Assembly (NCBI GenBank): GCA_013298815.1
Contig: JAAFJF010000032.1
Location: 1-37,330 of the forward strand
Origin: Polaromonas sp.
Lineage (GTDB): Bacteria; Pseudomonadota; Gammaproteobacteria; Burkholderiales; Burkholderiaceae_C
Length of the DNA stretch: 37,330 bases
Reading direction: 5' to 3'
Positions 1 through 6,315 of this stretch are shown one piece after another. The position numbers were made by a program, and so were the translations under genes. Numbering within the stretch: the stretch's first letter is position 1; the number at the start of each line of letters is the position of its first letter. Below the pieces are notes generated by a model. That model was not told the origin of the DNA, ran no database searches, and saw nothing but the letters and a program-made list of their open reading frames with translations.

Positions 1-59
1 GAATGAGACCGAGATAATCTCTACAGATTAAACCTGATAAATGGGTCAGGTTAGGGTTT
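1..59. repeat. Left phage end (imperfect terminal inverted repeat)
   Basis: Aligned with the reverse complement of the last 60 bases, and assuming one T just outside the window, conserved blocks fall at identical offsets: TGAA at 1-4, GATAA at 14-18, TGATAAATGG at 36-45 and GGGTTT at 55-60 (window coordinates are one less). About 36 of 60 positions match. Matched, equally spaced motifs at both extremities are what is expected of transposase-binding sites at the ends of a Mu-type phage, which start 5'-TG. The window therefore probably begins one base inside the true left end. Confidence 0.85.
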
Positions 60-72
60 TATAGAGATTATC
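13..72. other. Nested inverted repeats inside the left end
   Basis: GATAATCTCTA (13-23) pairs with TAGAGATTATC (62-72). Nested inside, AACCTGA (31-37) pairs with TCAGGTT (46-52). The outer arms reuse the GATAA core of the terminal repeat in both orientations, so these may be transposase or repressor sites rather than an RNA. The inner stem followed by AGGGTTTT could also act as a weak rightward terminator. The right end lacks the same nesting, so it is specific to the left end. Confidence 0.6.
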
Positions 73-80
73 CGATTCTA

Positions 81-99
81 AAAATGAAACTAAGTTTCA
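81..99. repeat. 19-bp direct repeat with 15-bp palindrome, copy 1
   Basis: AAAATGAAACTAAGTTTCA occurs here and identically at 947-965. It contains the palindrome TGAAACT-A-AGTTTCA. On the minus strand it forms a short AT-rich stem followed by TTTTT, so it may also serve as a weak terminator. It overlaps the stop codon of the minus-strand gene ending at 97. The two copies bound an ~866-base segment carrying two genes and a structured leader. Confidence 0.85.
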
Positions 100-435
100 C
101 ATAGTTGCATGTCGATATTTGGCATCAGTTGCCCATTCAAAAAGCTCAAACGCTTTATCAAAACGGTTTTCTTTATCACCGCAAATTGCCAAACACTGCA
201 ATTTGAGCGATGCAACCTCATAGTCAGACATCGTTGCGCCGTGGCTTTGAGTCTCCATTCTGCCTTTATGGATGGCAGAATACCTATGAATTGCAGACTT
301 AGAAATTGGATGCCCAATAGATTCAAGCCATTCAGCATGAACTTGAAATTTACTAAAGCCACTTTTAATAAGTCGGTGCTCCAACTCAACACGAATACTG
401 GCTGGCAGGGTCGTAACCGATTTAACTTTAGGCAT
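97..435 (-). CDS. Second, truncated DUF3486 (Mu gp27-like) protein
   Basis: The product is 112 residues. Its first ~55 residues clearly resemble the N-terminus of the full-length DUF3486 protein encoded at 7638-8186: both start MPK, then share an IR..LE..L...GFS.F pattern and an ISKSAI.R.S motif. That part looks like a helix-turn-helix DNA-binding region. The C-terminal half is unrelated and lacks the long helical region of the larger protein. Mu gp27 belongs to the packaging module next to terminase gp28 and is a plausible small terminase subunit (family knowledge). This copy lies at the left end, overlaps the preceding gene by 8 bases and ends inside the palindromic direct repeat. It may bind DNA near the packaging end, compete with the larger protein, or act as a regulator. 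These roles are inference. Confidence 0.8.
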   Translation of the reverse strand: MPKVKSVTTLPASIRVELEHRLIKSGFSKFQVHAEWLESIGHPISKSAIHRYSAIHKGRMETQSHGATMSDYEVASLKLQCLAICGDKENRFDKAFELFEWATDAKYRHATM

Positions 436-769
436 GTTCCACCTCCACAGCCTTCGCCGAACCCTGCGTATCCCGCAGCCACGCCGTCATTGACGGGCAG
501 CTCATCACCAGTTGCTCACCAATCAAACTCAGCAGCGCACCCAAAGATTCAGGCTCTACACACAGCAGCTGATCGCCGTGCTCCATCCGTGAAACCTTGA
601 CACTGATATCGTTAGCCGATTCCACCAGCGACTGCACCGCCTGTAGCGCCAAACGCGCCTTGTCGATACGGTTGTTGTTGTCCTCAGTCAGCACCAATAG
701 GCCGTTTTTTACCCAATAGGCGGGGTCTTGACTGAGATTTTGAGAATATTGAGAAAAGTCCGAAAGCAT
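428..769 (-). CDS. Unknown protein of the left-end cassette
   Basis: A protein of about 113 residues that I do not recognise. It is acidic, mostly predicted helical, and has no membrane segment or clear motif. Two adjacent ATG codons (772 and 769) are possible starts. An AGGAG ribosome site at 776-780 is better spaced for the one at 769. It is translated just ahead of the small DUF3486 gene, with an 8-base overlap, so the two form one transcription unit. The unit has an unusually structured leader upstream and direct repeats at both sides, which suggests an accessory cargo (moron) cassette inserted between gpG and the phage end. Confidence 0.7.
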   Translation of the reverse strand: MLSDFSQYSQNLSQDPAYWVKNGLLVLTEDNNNRIDKARLALQAVQSLVESANDISVKVSRMEHGDQLLCVEPESLGALLSLIGEQLVMSCPSMTAWLRDTQGSAKAVEVEHA

Positions 770-775
770 CATGTA

Positions 776-931
776 CTCCTGTTTAAGATTTAACCTACGG
801 TTCTAAACGTAGGGGTGGGCAGTGATTAGAACCTCAAAAACAGTTGAGTAGGCGGGCTCGCGCTTCGCCTTCACTGCCCAAAAACAAGATGATGTTGGGC
901 TGATACTCTGTTTTAGTGGTTCTAAACACTA
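776..931 (-). promoter_or_regulatory. Structured leader with twin same-loop hairpins
   Basis: Gene-free stretch 770-1058 holds this element. Read on the minus strand: a hairpin at 931-914 (stem TAGTG/CACTA), a hairpin at 900-876 (GCCCAA/TTGGGC), a long stem 879-871 with 825-817 (GGGCAGTGA/TCACTGCCC) enclosing a smaller one (AGGCG/CGCCT), and a hairpin at 813-794 (CCTACG/CGTAGG). It ends at the AGGAG ribosome site (780-776). The first and last hairpins have the identical 8-base loop TTTAGAAC but different stems. The minus-strand segment GGTTCTAA at 833-826 is complementary to both loops. The 900-876 and 879-817 stems share bases 876-879, so they exclude each other. This fits a regulatory RNA leader; a DNA-level role is possible. 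Confidence 0.6.
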
Positions 932-946
932 GCGGTAATTCTACAC

Positions 947-965
947 AAAATGAAACTAAGTTTCA
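947..965. repeat. 19-bp direct repeat with 15-bp palindrome, copy 2
   Basis: Identical to 81-99. The match continues outward as ATTCTA, separated from it here by an extra CAC. It lies between the gpG stop codon and the left-end cassette. On the minus strand the stem is followed by TTTT, so it could end the late leftward transcript. Confidence 0.85.
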
Positions 966-1040
966 ATAGGCGCAATTGCACTACAAACAGAAACGCCTTG
1001 AAACGAAGGCATCGCGTCAAGGCATTGGCGCTGAGTGTAT

Positions 1041-1052
1041 CTCTAATTAGAG
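1041..1052. other. 12-bp perfect palindrome after gpG
   Basis: CTCTAATTAGAG is a perfect palindrome just downstream of the gpG stop on the minus strand. Together with the preceding AT it contains ATCTCTA, which also occurs at 17-23 and, inverted, at 62-68 in the left end. It could be a further protein-binding site related to the end sequences. No T-run follows on the minus strand, so it is not a typical terminator. Confidence 0.45.
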
Positions 1053-1058
1053 GGCGCA

Positions 1059-1619
1059 TCAAGTCGCTCCTCCCATCCTCTGAATAAACCGATTCGCCGT
1101 CGCAATCACCGCCGCCTGTGCAGACGGCTGCAACTCTGGCACGCCACCCTCGGACGTGAACGGTAAAAAAGGCCTTGCTGGAATCTTTGAGCCTGGGTGA
1201 TTCACGGACTTCGCAAAGCCACCACCGGGCCACGCTAGCGCCTTGGCATACTTTGCCGCAATCGTGTGCGGCGCAGTTTGCCCGCCGAACTGGTGGATGG
1301 CTGCGTAGATCACATTGGTGCCCACTTGCGCCGTAAGGTTGCTATGTGCCGTGGTGATACTAGAAGCCAAGCGCCCGGTGACTTGCAGCATCTTGCCCGT
1401 TCCTGTGCCCTTGGCTGCACGGCTGGCTCTGGTGCTTTCTAGGAGTGGCACCCATGACGGGCGGCCTTGCGCTGCAAAGTTTGATTCTGTCTCTGCCAAC
1501 AGCGTGCCAGCCACACTTTGCATCAAAGGTGTCAAGTCTTGCGACTGGTCAACCATGCGCTGCAACGCCGCTTGCACGCTGGCTAGGCCGTCAATTTCTA
1601 CTTGGATGCTGGTGCTCAT
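1059..1619 (-). CDS. G: Virion morphogenesis protein, Mu gpG-like
   Basis: This 186-residue protein matches the phage virion morphogenesis family (Mu gpG; Pfam Phage_tail_S type). Recognisable features are an N-terminal segment beginning IQVEIDGLASVQAAL, a central W-P-L..STR-containing motif, the GT.VIYAAIHQFGG motif (about residues 99-113) and the C-terminal ARPFLPF motif (about 148-154). In Mu this protein is needed for head or tail completion and lies directly before protease gene I. Here it is the last gene of the leftward late operon and the protease is 19 kb away on the other strand. The start at 1619 has only a weak ribosome site. Confidence 0.88.
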   Translation of the reverse strand: MSTSIQVEIDGLASVQAALQRMVDQSQDLTPLMQSVAGTLLAETESNFAAQGRPSWVPLLESTRASRAAKGTGTGKMLQVTGRLASSITTAHSNLTAQVGTNVIYAAIHQFGGQTAPHTIAAKYAKALAWPGGGFAKSVNHPGSKIPARPFLPFTSEGGVPELQPSAQAAVIATANRFIQRMGGAT

Positions 1620-1633
1620 ACTAATAAGAGTAT

Positions 1634-1897
1634 TTATTTACCATCAATTACCCGCACCAGCGCAGCCGCCTTGGCTTTGCAGTCCTCATGCACCTGTCTG
1701 TCATTGGTGCGGCTGGTTAGCCATGCAATGCGCACGTCCTCGTCGTCACCGATATCGACTGCTGGCAAATCTGCGCAGGGTTCACGCAGATTGGCGGGTA
1801 GCTCAATTTTTAGCGGTACGGCTACCAGCGTTGAGCAGGCGCTTAAACTCAGCATCCACACCACGGCAAGCAGTATTTTTAGGTAGATTTTTGGCAT
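1634..1897 (-). CDS. Rz1: Rz1-like outer-membrane spanin lipoprotein
   Basis: An 87-residue lipoprotein. It has a short basic N-terminus, a hydrophobic segment (residues 6-18) and the lipobox LSAC with the lipidated cysteine at 21. The start at 1897 lies inside the Rz gene in another reading frame, overlapping its last ~95 bases. Such an embedded or overlapping pair is characteristic of phage spanins. Rz1 is exported, lipidated and held in the outer membrane, and contacts Rz to fuse the two membranes at the end of lysis (family knowledge). Several in-frame upstream starts exist, but they would put extra residues ahead of the signal peptide. Confidence 0.85.
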   Translation of the reverse strand: MPKIYLKILLAVVWMLSLSACSTLVAVPLKIELPANLREPCADLPAVDIGDDEDVRIAWLTSRTNDRQVHEDCKAKAAALVRVIDGK

Positions 1898-2177
1898 AGT
1901 CTTCAATCTGTTTGAGTTGGGTTTCATGCACAGCCGCTTGTTTTTTAAGCTTGTCTTGGTAGTCACTGCTCGCTTTGGCGGTCACTTTGTCCTGGTCAAT
2001 CTTGGCCTGCTTGGCTGCAGCGTCGTACCGCGCTACCACGGCTTCTTCGCGCTTGTCACCTATGTAGTCGTACGCAAAATACAGTGCAATCAACAGCACC
2101 AACGCACCAATAGTCGCGCCAATCAGGCGCTGTACCAGCGTCAACGGGTTGATCAGGCTCAGAACTTTGTCGATCAT
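1803..2177 (-). CDS. Rz: Rz-like inner-membrane spanin
   Basis: A 124-residue protein with one N-terminal transmembrane segment (about residues 18-36) followed by a long charged helical stretch rich in Ala, Lys and Gln, the coiled-coil form of i-spanins. It overlaps the lipoprotein gene upstream by ATGA and contains the start of the Rz1 gene within its 3' part. With Rz1 it should bridge the periplasm and disrupt the outer membrane after peptidoglycan cutting. The function call rests on architecture and on position in a lysis cluster, not on a sequence motif. Confidence 0.85.
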   Translation of the reverse strand: MIDKVLSLINPLTLVQRLIGATIGALVLLIALYFAYDYIGDKREEAVVARYDAAAKQAKIDQDKVTAKASSDYQDKLKKQAAVHETQLKQIEDYAKNLPKNTACRGVDAEFKRLLNAGSRTAKN

Positions 2178-2650
2178 GGCGCTTGCTTGTTGCGGTAAAT
2201 ATCTAAGGTGCTCAAGCCTTCCAGCAGCACGTCCTTATCCGCTGCCCCACGGCTCATATCGCCCAGCTTCACGGCAGCGCCAAGGCGCAGACTGTAGAGG
2301 TCAACAGCCGTTTTTGCGACAAACTTCGCACCGTCCAAAAACTCATTCACTGGCGCTGCAATCGCGGTGGCTGCGCTTTGCACTACGCCCGTGGCGCTGG
2401 CTTTGATATTGGCGTACGTCATCATCGCGCCCATGCGGCAGGCGTCTGACTCACAACCCTTAGCTGCGCTGGCGATGGCCAGAGCAATCGTTTCGTCCGA
2501 CTTTTGCTTGGCCTGCGCCTCTGCAATGCCGCGCTTGGCTTGCGACTCATGCGCCGCGCTGTAGGCTTCATGCCCCGTGGCGCAACCTGCCAGCATGCCA
2601 AAGCACGCCAGCATAATCAAACTAACAATCAAGAATTTCAGTTTTTTCAT
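2174..2650 (-). CDS. Predicted lipoprotein in the lysis cluster
   Basis: The 158-residue product starts with a basic n-region, a hydrophobic core and a lipobox LAGC with cysteine 23, so it should be exported and lipidated. The mature part is rich in Ala and charged residues (AHES, AKRGIAEAQAK), with two further cysteines around the CESDACRMG segment. I do not recognise a family. It overlaps both neighbours by four bases (ATGA), so it belongs to the lysis operon between the one-TM protein and Rz. It may assist outer-membrane disruption or alter the lysogen's envelope. This is inference. Confidence 0.75.
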   Translation of the reverse strand: MKKLKFLIVSLIMLACFGMLAGCATGHEAYSAAHESQAKRGIAEAQAKQKSDETIALAIASAAKGCESDACRMGAMMTYANIKASATGVVQSAATAIAAPVNEFLDGAKFVAKTAVDLYSLRLGAAVKLGDMSRGAADKDVLLEGLSTLDIYRNKQAP

Positions 2651-3126
2651 GGAATTTTTCTTTCAAAGTTAAACAAACGGGAATCAAAATCCTGCTCCAA
2701 ATTTGAAGCAGATGGGGCAGGTTCTTTGTTTTTTAGTAATGGATTGGCTTTTTTGCGCTCTAGTTCAGCAATAAAGTCGCCTAAAACATCGTCAGATACA
2801 GGCAAATTAGCACCACTAGCCAGCGTTTTTATTGCCTTACGTGCTATTTTTTTAGGAGTAATTTGGGGCTGGTATGCTGATTCGGCGTTTAGCGTTGGCT
2901 CAGGCGCGAGTACGGACACTGGTGTGACGTAAGGCGTCGTACCCAGCACAGACTCATAAGTCTTTTTAGGCCAAAACACCATTAACAGCAGCCCAAGCAC
3001 CACAGCAAAGGCCACACACGCTGGCCACGGGTTCGCTTTGCAGGTTTGCCAAAACGTCAAATTCACCGGCTCGGTTGGTTTAGTGTGATCCAAAATACTC
3101 TCAGCGCCTTCTTGTGGTTGGTTCAT
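2647..3126 (-). CDS. Single-TM protein of the lysis cluster
   Basis: A 159-residue protein with a soluble N-terminus of about 28 residues, one strong transmembrane segment (about 32-52, ending FWPKK) and a long C-terminal tail rich in Pro, Lys and Glu. The N-terminus has no signal peptidase site, so N-in, C-out topology is plausible. It lies between the endolysin and the lipoprotein with four-base overlaps on both sides. It could be a second holin-like or antiholin component, or a membrane accessory protein. No family was recognised. Confidence 0.7.
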   Translation of the reverse strand: MNQPQEGAESILDHTKPTEPVNLTFWQTCKANPWPACVAFAVVLGLLLMVFWPKKTYESVLGTTPYVTPVSVLAPEPTLNAESAYQPQITPKKIARKAIKTLASGANLPVSDDVLGDFIAELERKKANPLLKNKEPAPSASNLEQDFDSRLFNFERKIP

Positions 3127-3575
3127 TTCACACCATCCTTTTCGCAGCTAAAGTGAACCGCATCACCAAACCGTCCACCCCAAGCCGTGGGGATGCCGTA
3201 CTGTTTACCCAGCGCCTCCCATGATTCGCCAGCAATGCGGTAGTCCTCGGTTTTGAACGATATGCCGTTTGGTGTCATAGCAAACATATCCCAAGCCAAG
3301 CGCTTGGTATGCAGACTATTGGCAATGCCGATGCCTTTCTTGGCATACTCCAACGCCTGCCACTGGCTACGGTGCGCTTCGCCAGCCGTGAAGTGCAAGC
3401 CTGCATTGGCCAGCGCAGCAAAGTGGTAAACATGCAAGCTGTGGCATTTAGCCTGGTACGCTGCAAGGCTAGGGTCAGTGTCGCTTAAATAGATACGCCC
3501 TGCAGGCGACAGCAGCGCAGCCACCATCGCCACGATGGCGCGTTTGTCTTTAATAATGTTGTTCAAAGTTGCCAT
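3123..3575 (-). CDS. Endolysin, peptidase M15-like
   Basis: The 150-residue protein has the layout of M15-type peptidoglycan peptidases (D-Ala-D-Ala carboxypeptidase/VanY or L-Ala-D-Glu endopeptidase endolysins). The putative zinc ligands are SLHTKRLAWD (His89, Asp96) and DAVHF (His141), with the conserved W-GG-R motif (about 132-135) and a SWEALGKQYGI helix between. It should cut peptide stems of the cell wall at lysis. There is no clear cleavable signal, so release would need the holin. The ATG at 3575 has a GGGTGA ribosome site; a TTG three bases upstream is less likely. Confidence 0.85.
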   Translation of the reverse strand: MATLNNIIKDKRAIVAMVAALLSPAGRIYLSDTDPSLAAYQAKCHSLHVYHFAALANAGLHFTAGEAHRSQWQALEYAKKGIGIANSLHTKRLAWDMFAMTPNGISFKTEDYRIAGESWEALGKQYGIPTAWGGRFGDAVHFSCEKDGVK

Positions 3576-3585
3576 CAATCACCCT

Positions 3586-3801
3586 TTAAATATCTTTTTG
3601 AGCTACCAGCCGCGCTACAAACGCACCGGCTACCGCCGCCATAGACAGCACAGCAAACACACCTCGCGGAATCGCATCTTGAAACAGTGGTAAAGCAACC
3701 TCCGCTGCACTCAGTACCGCTGCCAGCGCCATGAAGCGTAGTGACCATGCACGTTTCAAAATCTCGCGCCAGTTATCGTAAAAATGAAAGTTGTTTTTCA
3801 T
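3586..3801 (-). CDS. Small membrane protein, holin candidate
   Basis: A 71-residue protein. A charged N-terminus with a FYDNWREILKRAWS motif is followed by two hydrophobic segments (about 24-41 and 47-66), with the hinge QDAIPRG between and a short C-terminus. Small size, two membrane spans and the position directly before the endolysin fit a class II holin that triggers lysis. I recall similar FYDNWRE small membrane proteins from proteobacterial phages. The holin call is mostly from context. Confidence 0.75.
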   Translation of the reverse strand: MKNNFHFYDNWREILKRAWSLRFMALAAVLSAAEVALPLFQDAIPRGVFAVLSMAAVAGAFVARLVAQKDI

Positions 3802-3819
3802 AGTTTTTCTAATATTTTT

Positions 3820-4752
3820 TTAAAGCTTCTTTTTTATGCCACCCACAATCCCCCGCACAGCCTTGTCTTCCGCAATCAAATCAAGCGTCTTGGCTGCAAA
3901 CTCAGGGTCAAGTTTTTTGATGCTGTTGGCCGCCAGCTCGACCAGATCGGTCTGCCCCTGCTTGCCCGTTGCACCAGGGCGGCTGTCAAAGCCGGGGTCA
4001 GTCCATACCGTGCCATTGCCCGTATCAAAGCCGCTCCTGGTCATCGTGCGGCCGTCTTGGTATTCCACTTCGTCCACGCTCATCAAACCGCTGCTGTCGG
4101 TCACTTCCAAGCCCTGATCGGCCACATCCTGCTGGGTCAGCGCCCGCACACGGCAGCGGCAGTTATAGCCGTTGGGCGGGTAGTGGGTTTCCCAAAATGG
4201 GTCATCGTGTGCCAGCACCGTGCCATCCAGCGCCGCATGGTCTGGCCGCGTCTTTTCATCCATCACTGCAACATATTGCCAATACGGGCGGTCATCGGAA
4301 TTGGCTTTAAATTGCTCATACCGCCCAGCCATGTAGGCGCTTTGCAGGTTGGTTCTAAAAATGGTTTCTAGGCGCGTGGGCTTGTCAAAGCGGCTACCTA
4401 TTTCACCGTCAGGATTAACGCGGCCCATAAATCCGCTGGTCGTCTCGGTCACCAGCTCCTGCCCTGTGGTCAAGGTTTTGCGCGCGCGCCAGCCGCCTGC
4501 GACTAGCTTGTCGGTCAAGCGTTCGCGGAACTGGCTCATCGTCAAACCCTCGTCAATCGCCTGCGTTAGCGCGTCTTGCACGTCCTGCAGCATGGCGGCG
4601 TTGGTCAGCTTGGCAACGGTGAATGTGGTTTGGTGTGCCAGGGCGCTCAGTTCAAACTTGTCCCACGTCGTCTGCGGCAGCTTGTCGCGCAGGTAGGCCA
4701 CCGCCTCTTCGGGCGTGAGGCCTAGCATTTCATAGAGTTTGAGGGCTGCCAT
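3820..4752 (-). CDS. F: Head morphogenesis protein, Mu gpF-like
   Basis: The 310-residue protein belongs to the phage Mu F-like minor head protein family (SPP1 gp7 type). The C-terminal half has the family's motifs: YMAGRYEQF, a VAVMDEKTRPDHAALDG segment and the NGYNCRCRV motif with paired cysteines (about residues 196-203). These proteins bind the portal and are incorporated in small numbers in the head. It follows the portal gene directly, as in Mu (gp29 then gp30/F), separated by 15 bases. Confidence 0.9.
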   Translation of the reverse strand: MAALKLYEMLGLTPEEAVAYLRDKLPQTTWDKFELSALAHQTTFTVAKLTNAAMLQDVQDALTQAIDEGLTMSQFRERLTDKLVAGGWRARKTLTTGQELVTETTSGFMGRVNPDGEIGSRFDKPTRLETIFRTNLQSAYMAGRYEQFKANSDDRPYWQYVAVMDEKTRPDHAALDGTVLAHDDPFWETHYPPNGYNCRCRVRALTQQDVADQGLEVTDSSGLMSVDEVEYQDGRTMTRSGFDTGNGTVWTDPGFDSRPGATGKQGQTDLVELAANSIKKLDPEFAAKTLDLIAEDKAVRGIVGGIKKKL

Positions 4753-4767
4753 AGCGTTTAATTTGAT

Positions 4768-6315
4768 TTAGGAGGCTTTGACCGTACCAAGAGCCGCCGC
4801 ACCCAAATAGCCCGCCTCTAGGGCATGCTGTAGGGGCTGTGTGTCGGTACTGGCGAGCAGGGTAGGTATCAGGGCTTGCAGCTCTTCCAGCGTCGTTGCT
4901 TTGGCTGCTGCGTCGGTCACCGCCTTGGCCATCTTCTCGCTCAAAGCGTCAAGTTCTAAGCCATCAATGTAGTCAGCCAGTTGCAGTTGGGCTTGCAGGT
5001 CTTTGGTATCGGCTGATTTCAAGGCACGTTTCGAAGTGACAGCTTCAGAGAATTTAGGATTATGTGAGTTTGCCAATTTTGCAAACCCTCCGTCAATCGG
5101 CGGTTCTGGCGGTGTCACTACAGCCTTCTTCTCCCACCCCTCACCAAACTTGGCTTTGATGTCCGCTAGCGACGGCTCAAATCCCATGTTGAAAACGGCG
5201 GTGTACGTGTCCGCAATCGCCTTCGTGTCCTCTGGCTCATCCACTTGCGTCGTCAGTCGACACGGCGGGTAGCCGCGTAGCTGGCATAGGGTTTTGATGA
5301 TGGTGTCGTTGATCGTGTCGTCCAGCAGCGCCGCATCCGCCTTCACCAGCTCCAGCCGCACATCGCGCCTGTCCATCGCCGCTGCCGCCTGTGCACCGCC
5401 ACTGCCTTGGCCGTTGGTTTCACCCAAGATGGTGCCCACAATTTCAGCGTTCAGGTAGTCCAGCAGTTCACGGTAAAAGCCACCGCCGCTGGCTGTGCCT
5501 TGCAGCAGCTCTACGCTACTGCCTTCTTCGGCCACCAGCGCACCGTCTTGCGCCATCTTCACCAAGCTGTCTAAGAACTTGATCTGGTCACGATTCGTCG
5601 TCCCCTTGGGGTATTTGCCAAAGGGCGTGGGCGTGCCAAACTTATCAGCAAACATCAGCCAAAACGACAGCGCTTGGCGTTTGAAAAACACAGGCCAGTA
5701 CAACTGCCGCCCTAGCCCAATGCCGTAGGGGTTGCCATCACGTGCGCCTATGGTGTGGATGATGAACTTCTCCTGTGGCAGTTCCTCCCCCTCCAGCATA
5801 TTGCTAGGGGTCAGCAGCCGCAGTTGTGGGCGTGGCTCACCCTCGACGTGCTTGAACACAAAGCGCCGCTGCGCCCGTTGCACCACACGGTCAATCACCA
5901 CGCCTTGGTCAGCCGTGCCTTCAAACACAATTTCACTCACCGCAAACCCCTTGCACAGCGCATCCAGCAGTGATTCACGGATGCGATCAAACGGCAGGTT
6001 TTTTATTTCCAGCGTCAGGGCTTGTGCAGCAGCTTCACCCGCTGCGCCTTCCTCCACAGGGTCGATTTGCCATTCACGGTTCACTACTGCCAGCTTGCGC
6101 TTTTGCAGCGCTTCAAACACCTTAGGGTCGCGCTCTAAGTCTTCGTAAACATGGCTCAGATTGCTGTCGGTGGGCAACAGGCGCAGCACTTGGTCGAGGC
6201 TTTGCAAAATGCCCTGGTACGACATCAAATAGGGGTCTTTGTGCAGCGGTGCAGATTCTGCGCCAGCAGTCACAGGGTTCGCAGGGCTGCGAAGCTTATT
6301 TTTTTTAGCGACCAT
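4768..6315 (-). CDS. Portal protein, DUF935 (Mu gp29-like)
   Basis: A 515-residue DUF935 protein, the portal family of Mu-like phages, forming the dodecameric channel for DNA packaging and the head-tail connection. Visible family features are the LLPTDSNLSHVYEDLERDP region near residue 45, a FKHVEGEPRPQLRLLTP segment, FIIHTIGARDGNPYG, the FWLMFADKFGTP motif and NAEIVGTILGETNGQG. Length is typical for the family (about 500). The gene overlaps the terminase gene by 11 bases, consistent with coupled translation in the packaging module. Confidence 0.93.
   Translation of the reverse strand: MVAKKNKLRSPANPVTAGAESAPLHKDPYLMSYQGILQSLDQVLRLLPTDSNLSHVYEDLERDPKVFEALQKRKLAVVNREWQIDPVEEGAAGEAAAQALTLEIKNLPFDRIRESLLDALCKGFAVSEIVFEGTADQGVVIDRVVQRAQRRFVFKHVEGEPRPQLRLLTPSNMLEGEELPQEKFIIHTIGARDGNPYGIGLGRQLYWPVFFKRQALSFWLMFADKFGTPTPFGKYPKGTTNRDQIKFLDSLVKMAQDGALVAEEGSSVELLQGTASGGGFYRELLDYLNAEIVGTILGETNGQGSGGAQAAAAMDRRDVRLELVKADAALLDDTINDTIIKTLCQLRGYPPCRLTTQVDEPEDTKAIADTYTAVFNMGFEPSLADIKAKFGEGWEKKAVVTPPEPPIDGGFAKLANSHNPKFSEAVTSKRALKSADTKDLQAQLQLADYIDGLELDALSEKMAKAVTDAAAKATTLEELQALIPTLLASTDTQPLQHALEAGYLGAAALGTVKAS

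Noticed and set aside
109-600. 163-residue plus-strand ORF over the left-end genes
   Set aside because: It is antisense to two overlapping minus-strand genes with a good ribosome site and family similarity; its own composition is low-complexity and it matches nothing.
776-965. Integron attC site or integron cassette
   Set aside because: Paired imperfect hairpins suggested it, but the GTTRRRY/RYYYAAC core boxes are not present in the right order, and no integrase is in the window.
4349-4362. Another copy of the GGTTCTAAA loop motif
   Set aside because: The nine bases occur inside the gpF-like coding region without flanking complementary arms, so this is probably chance.
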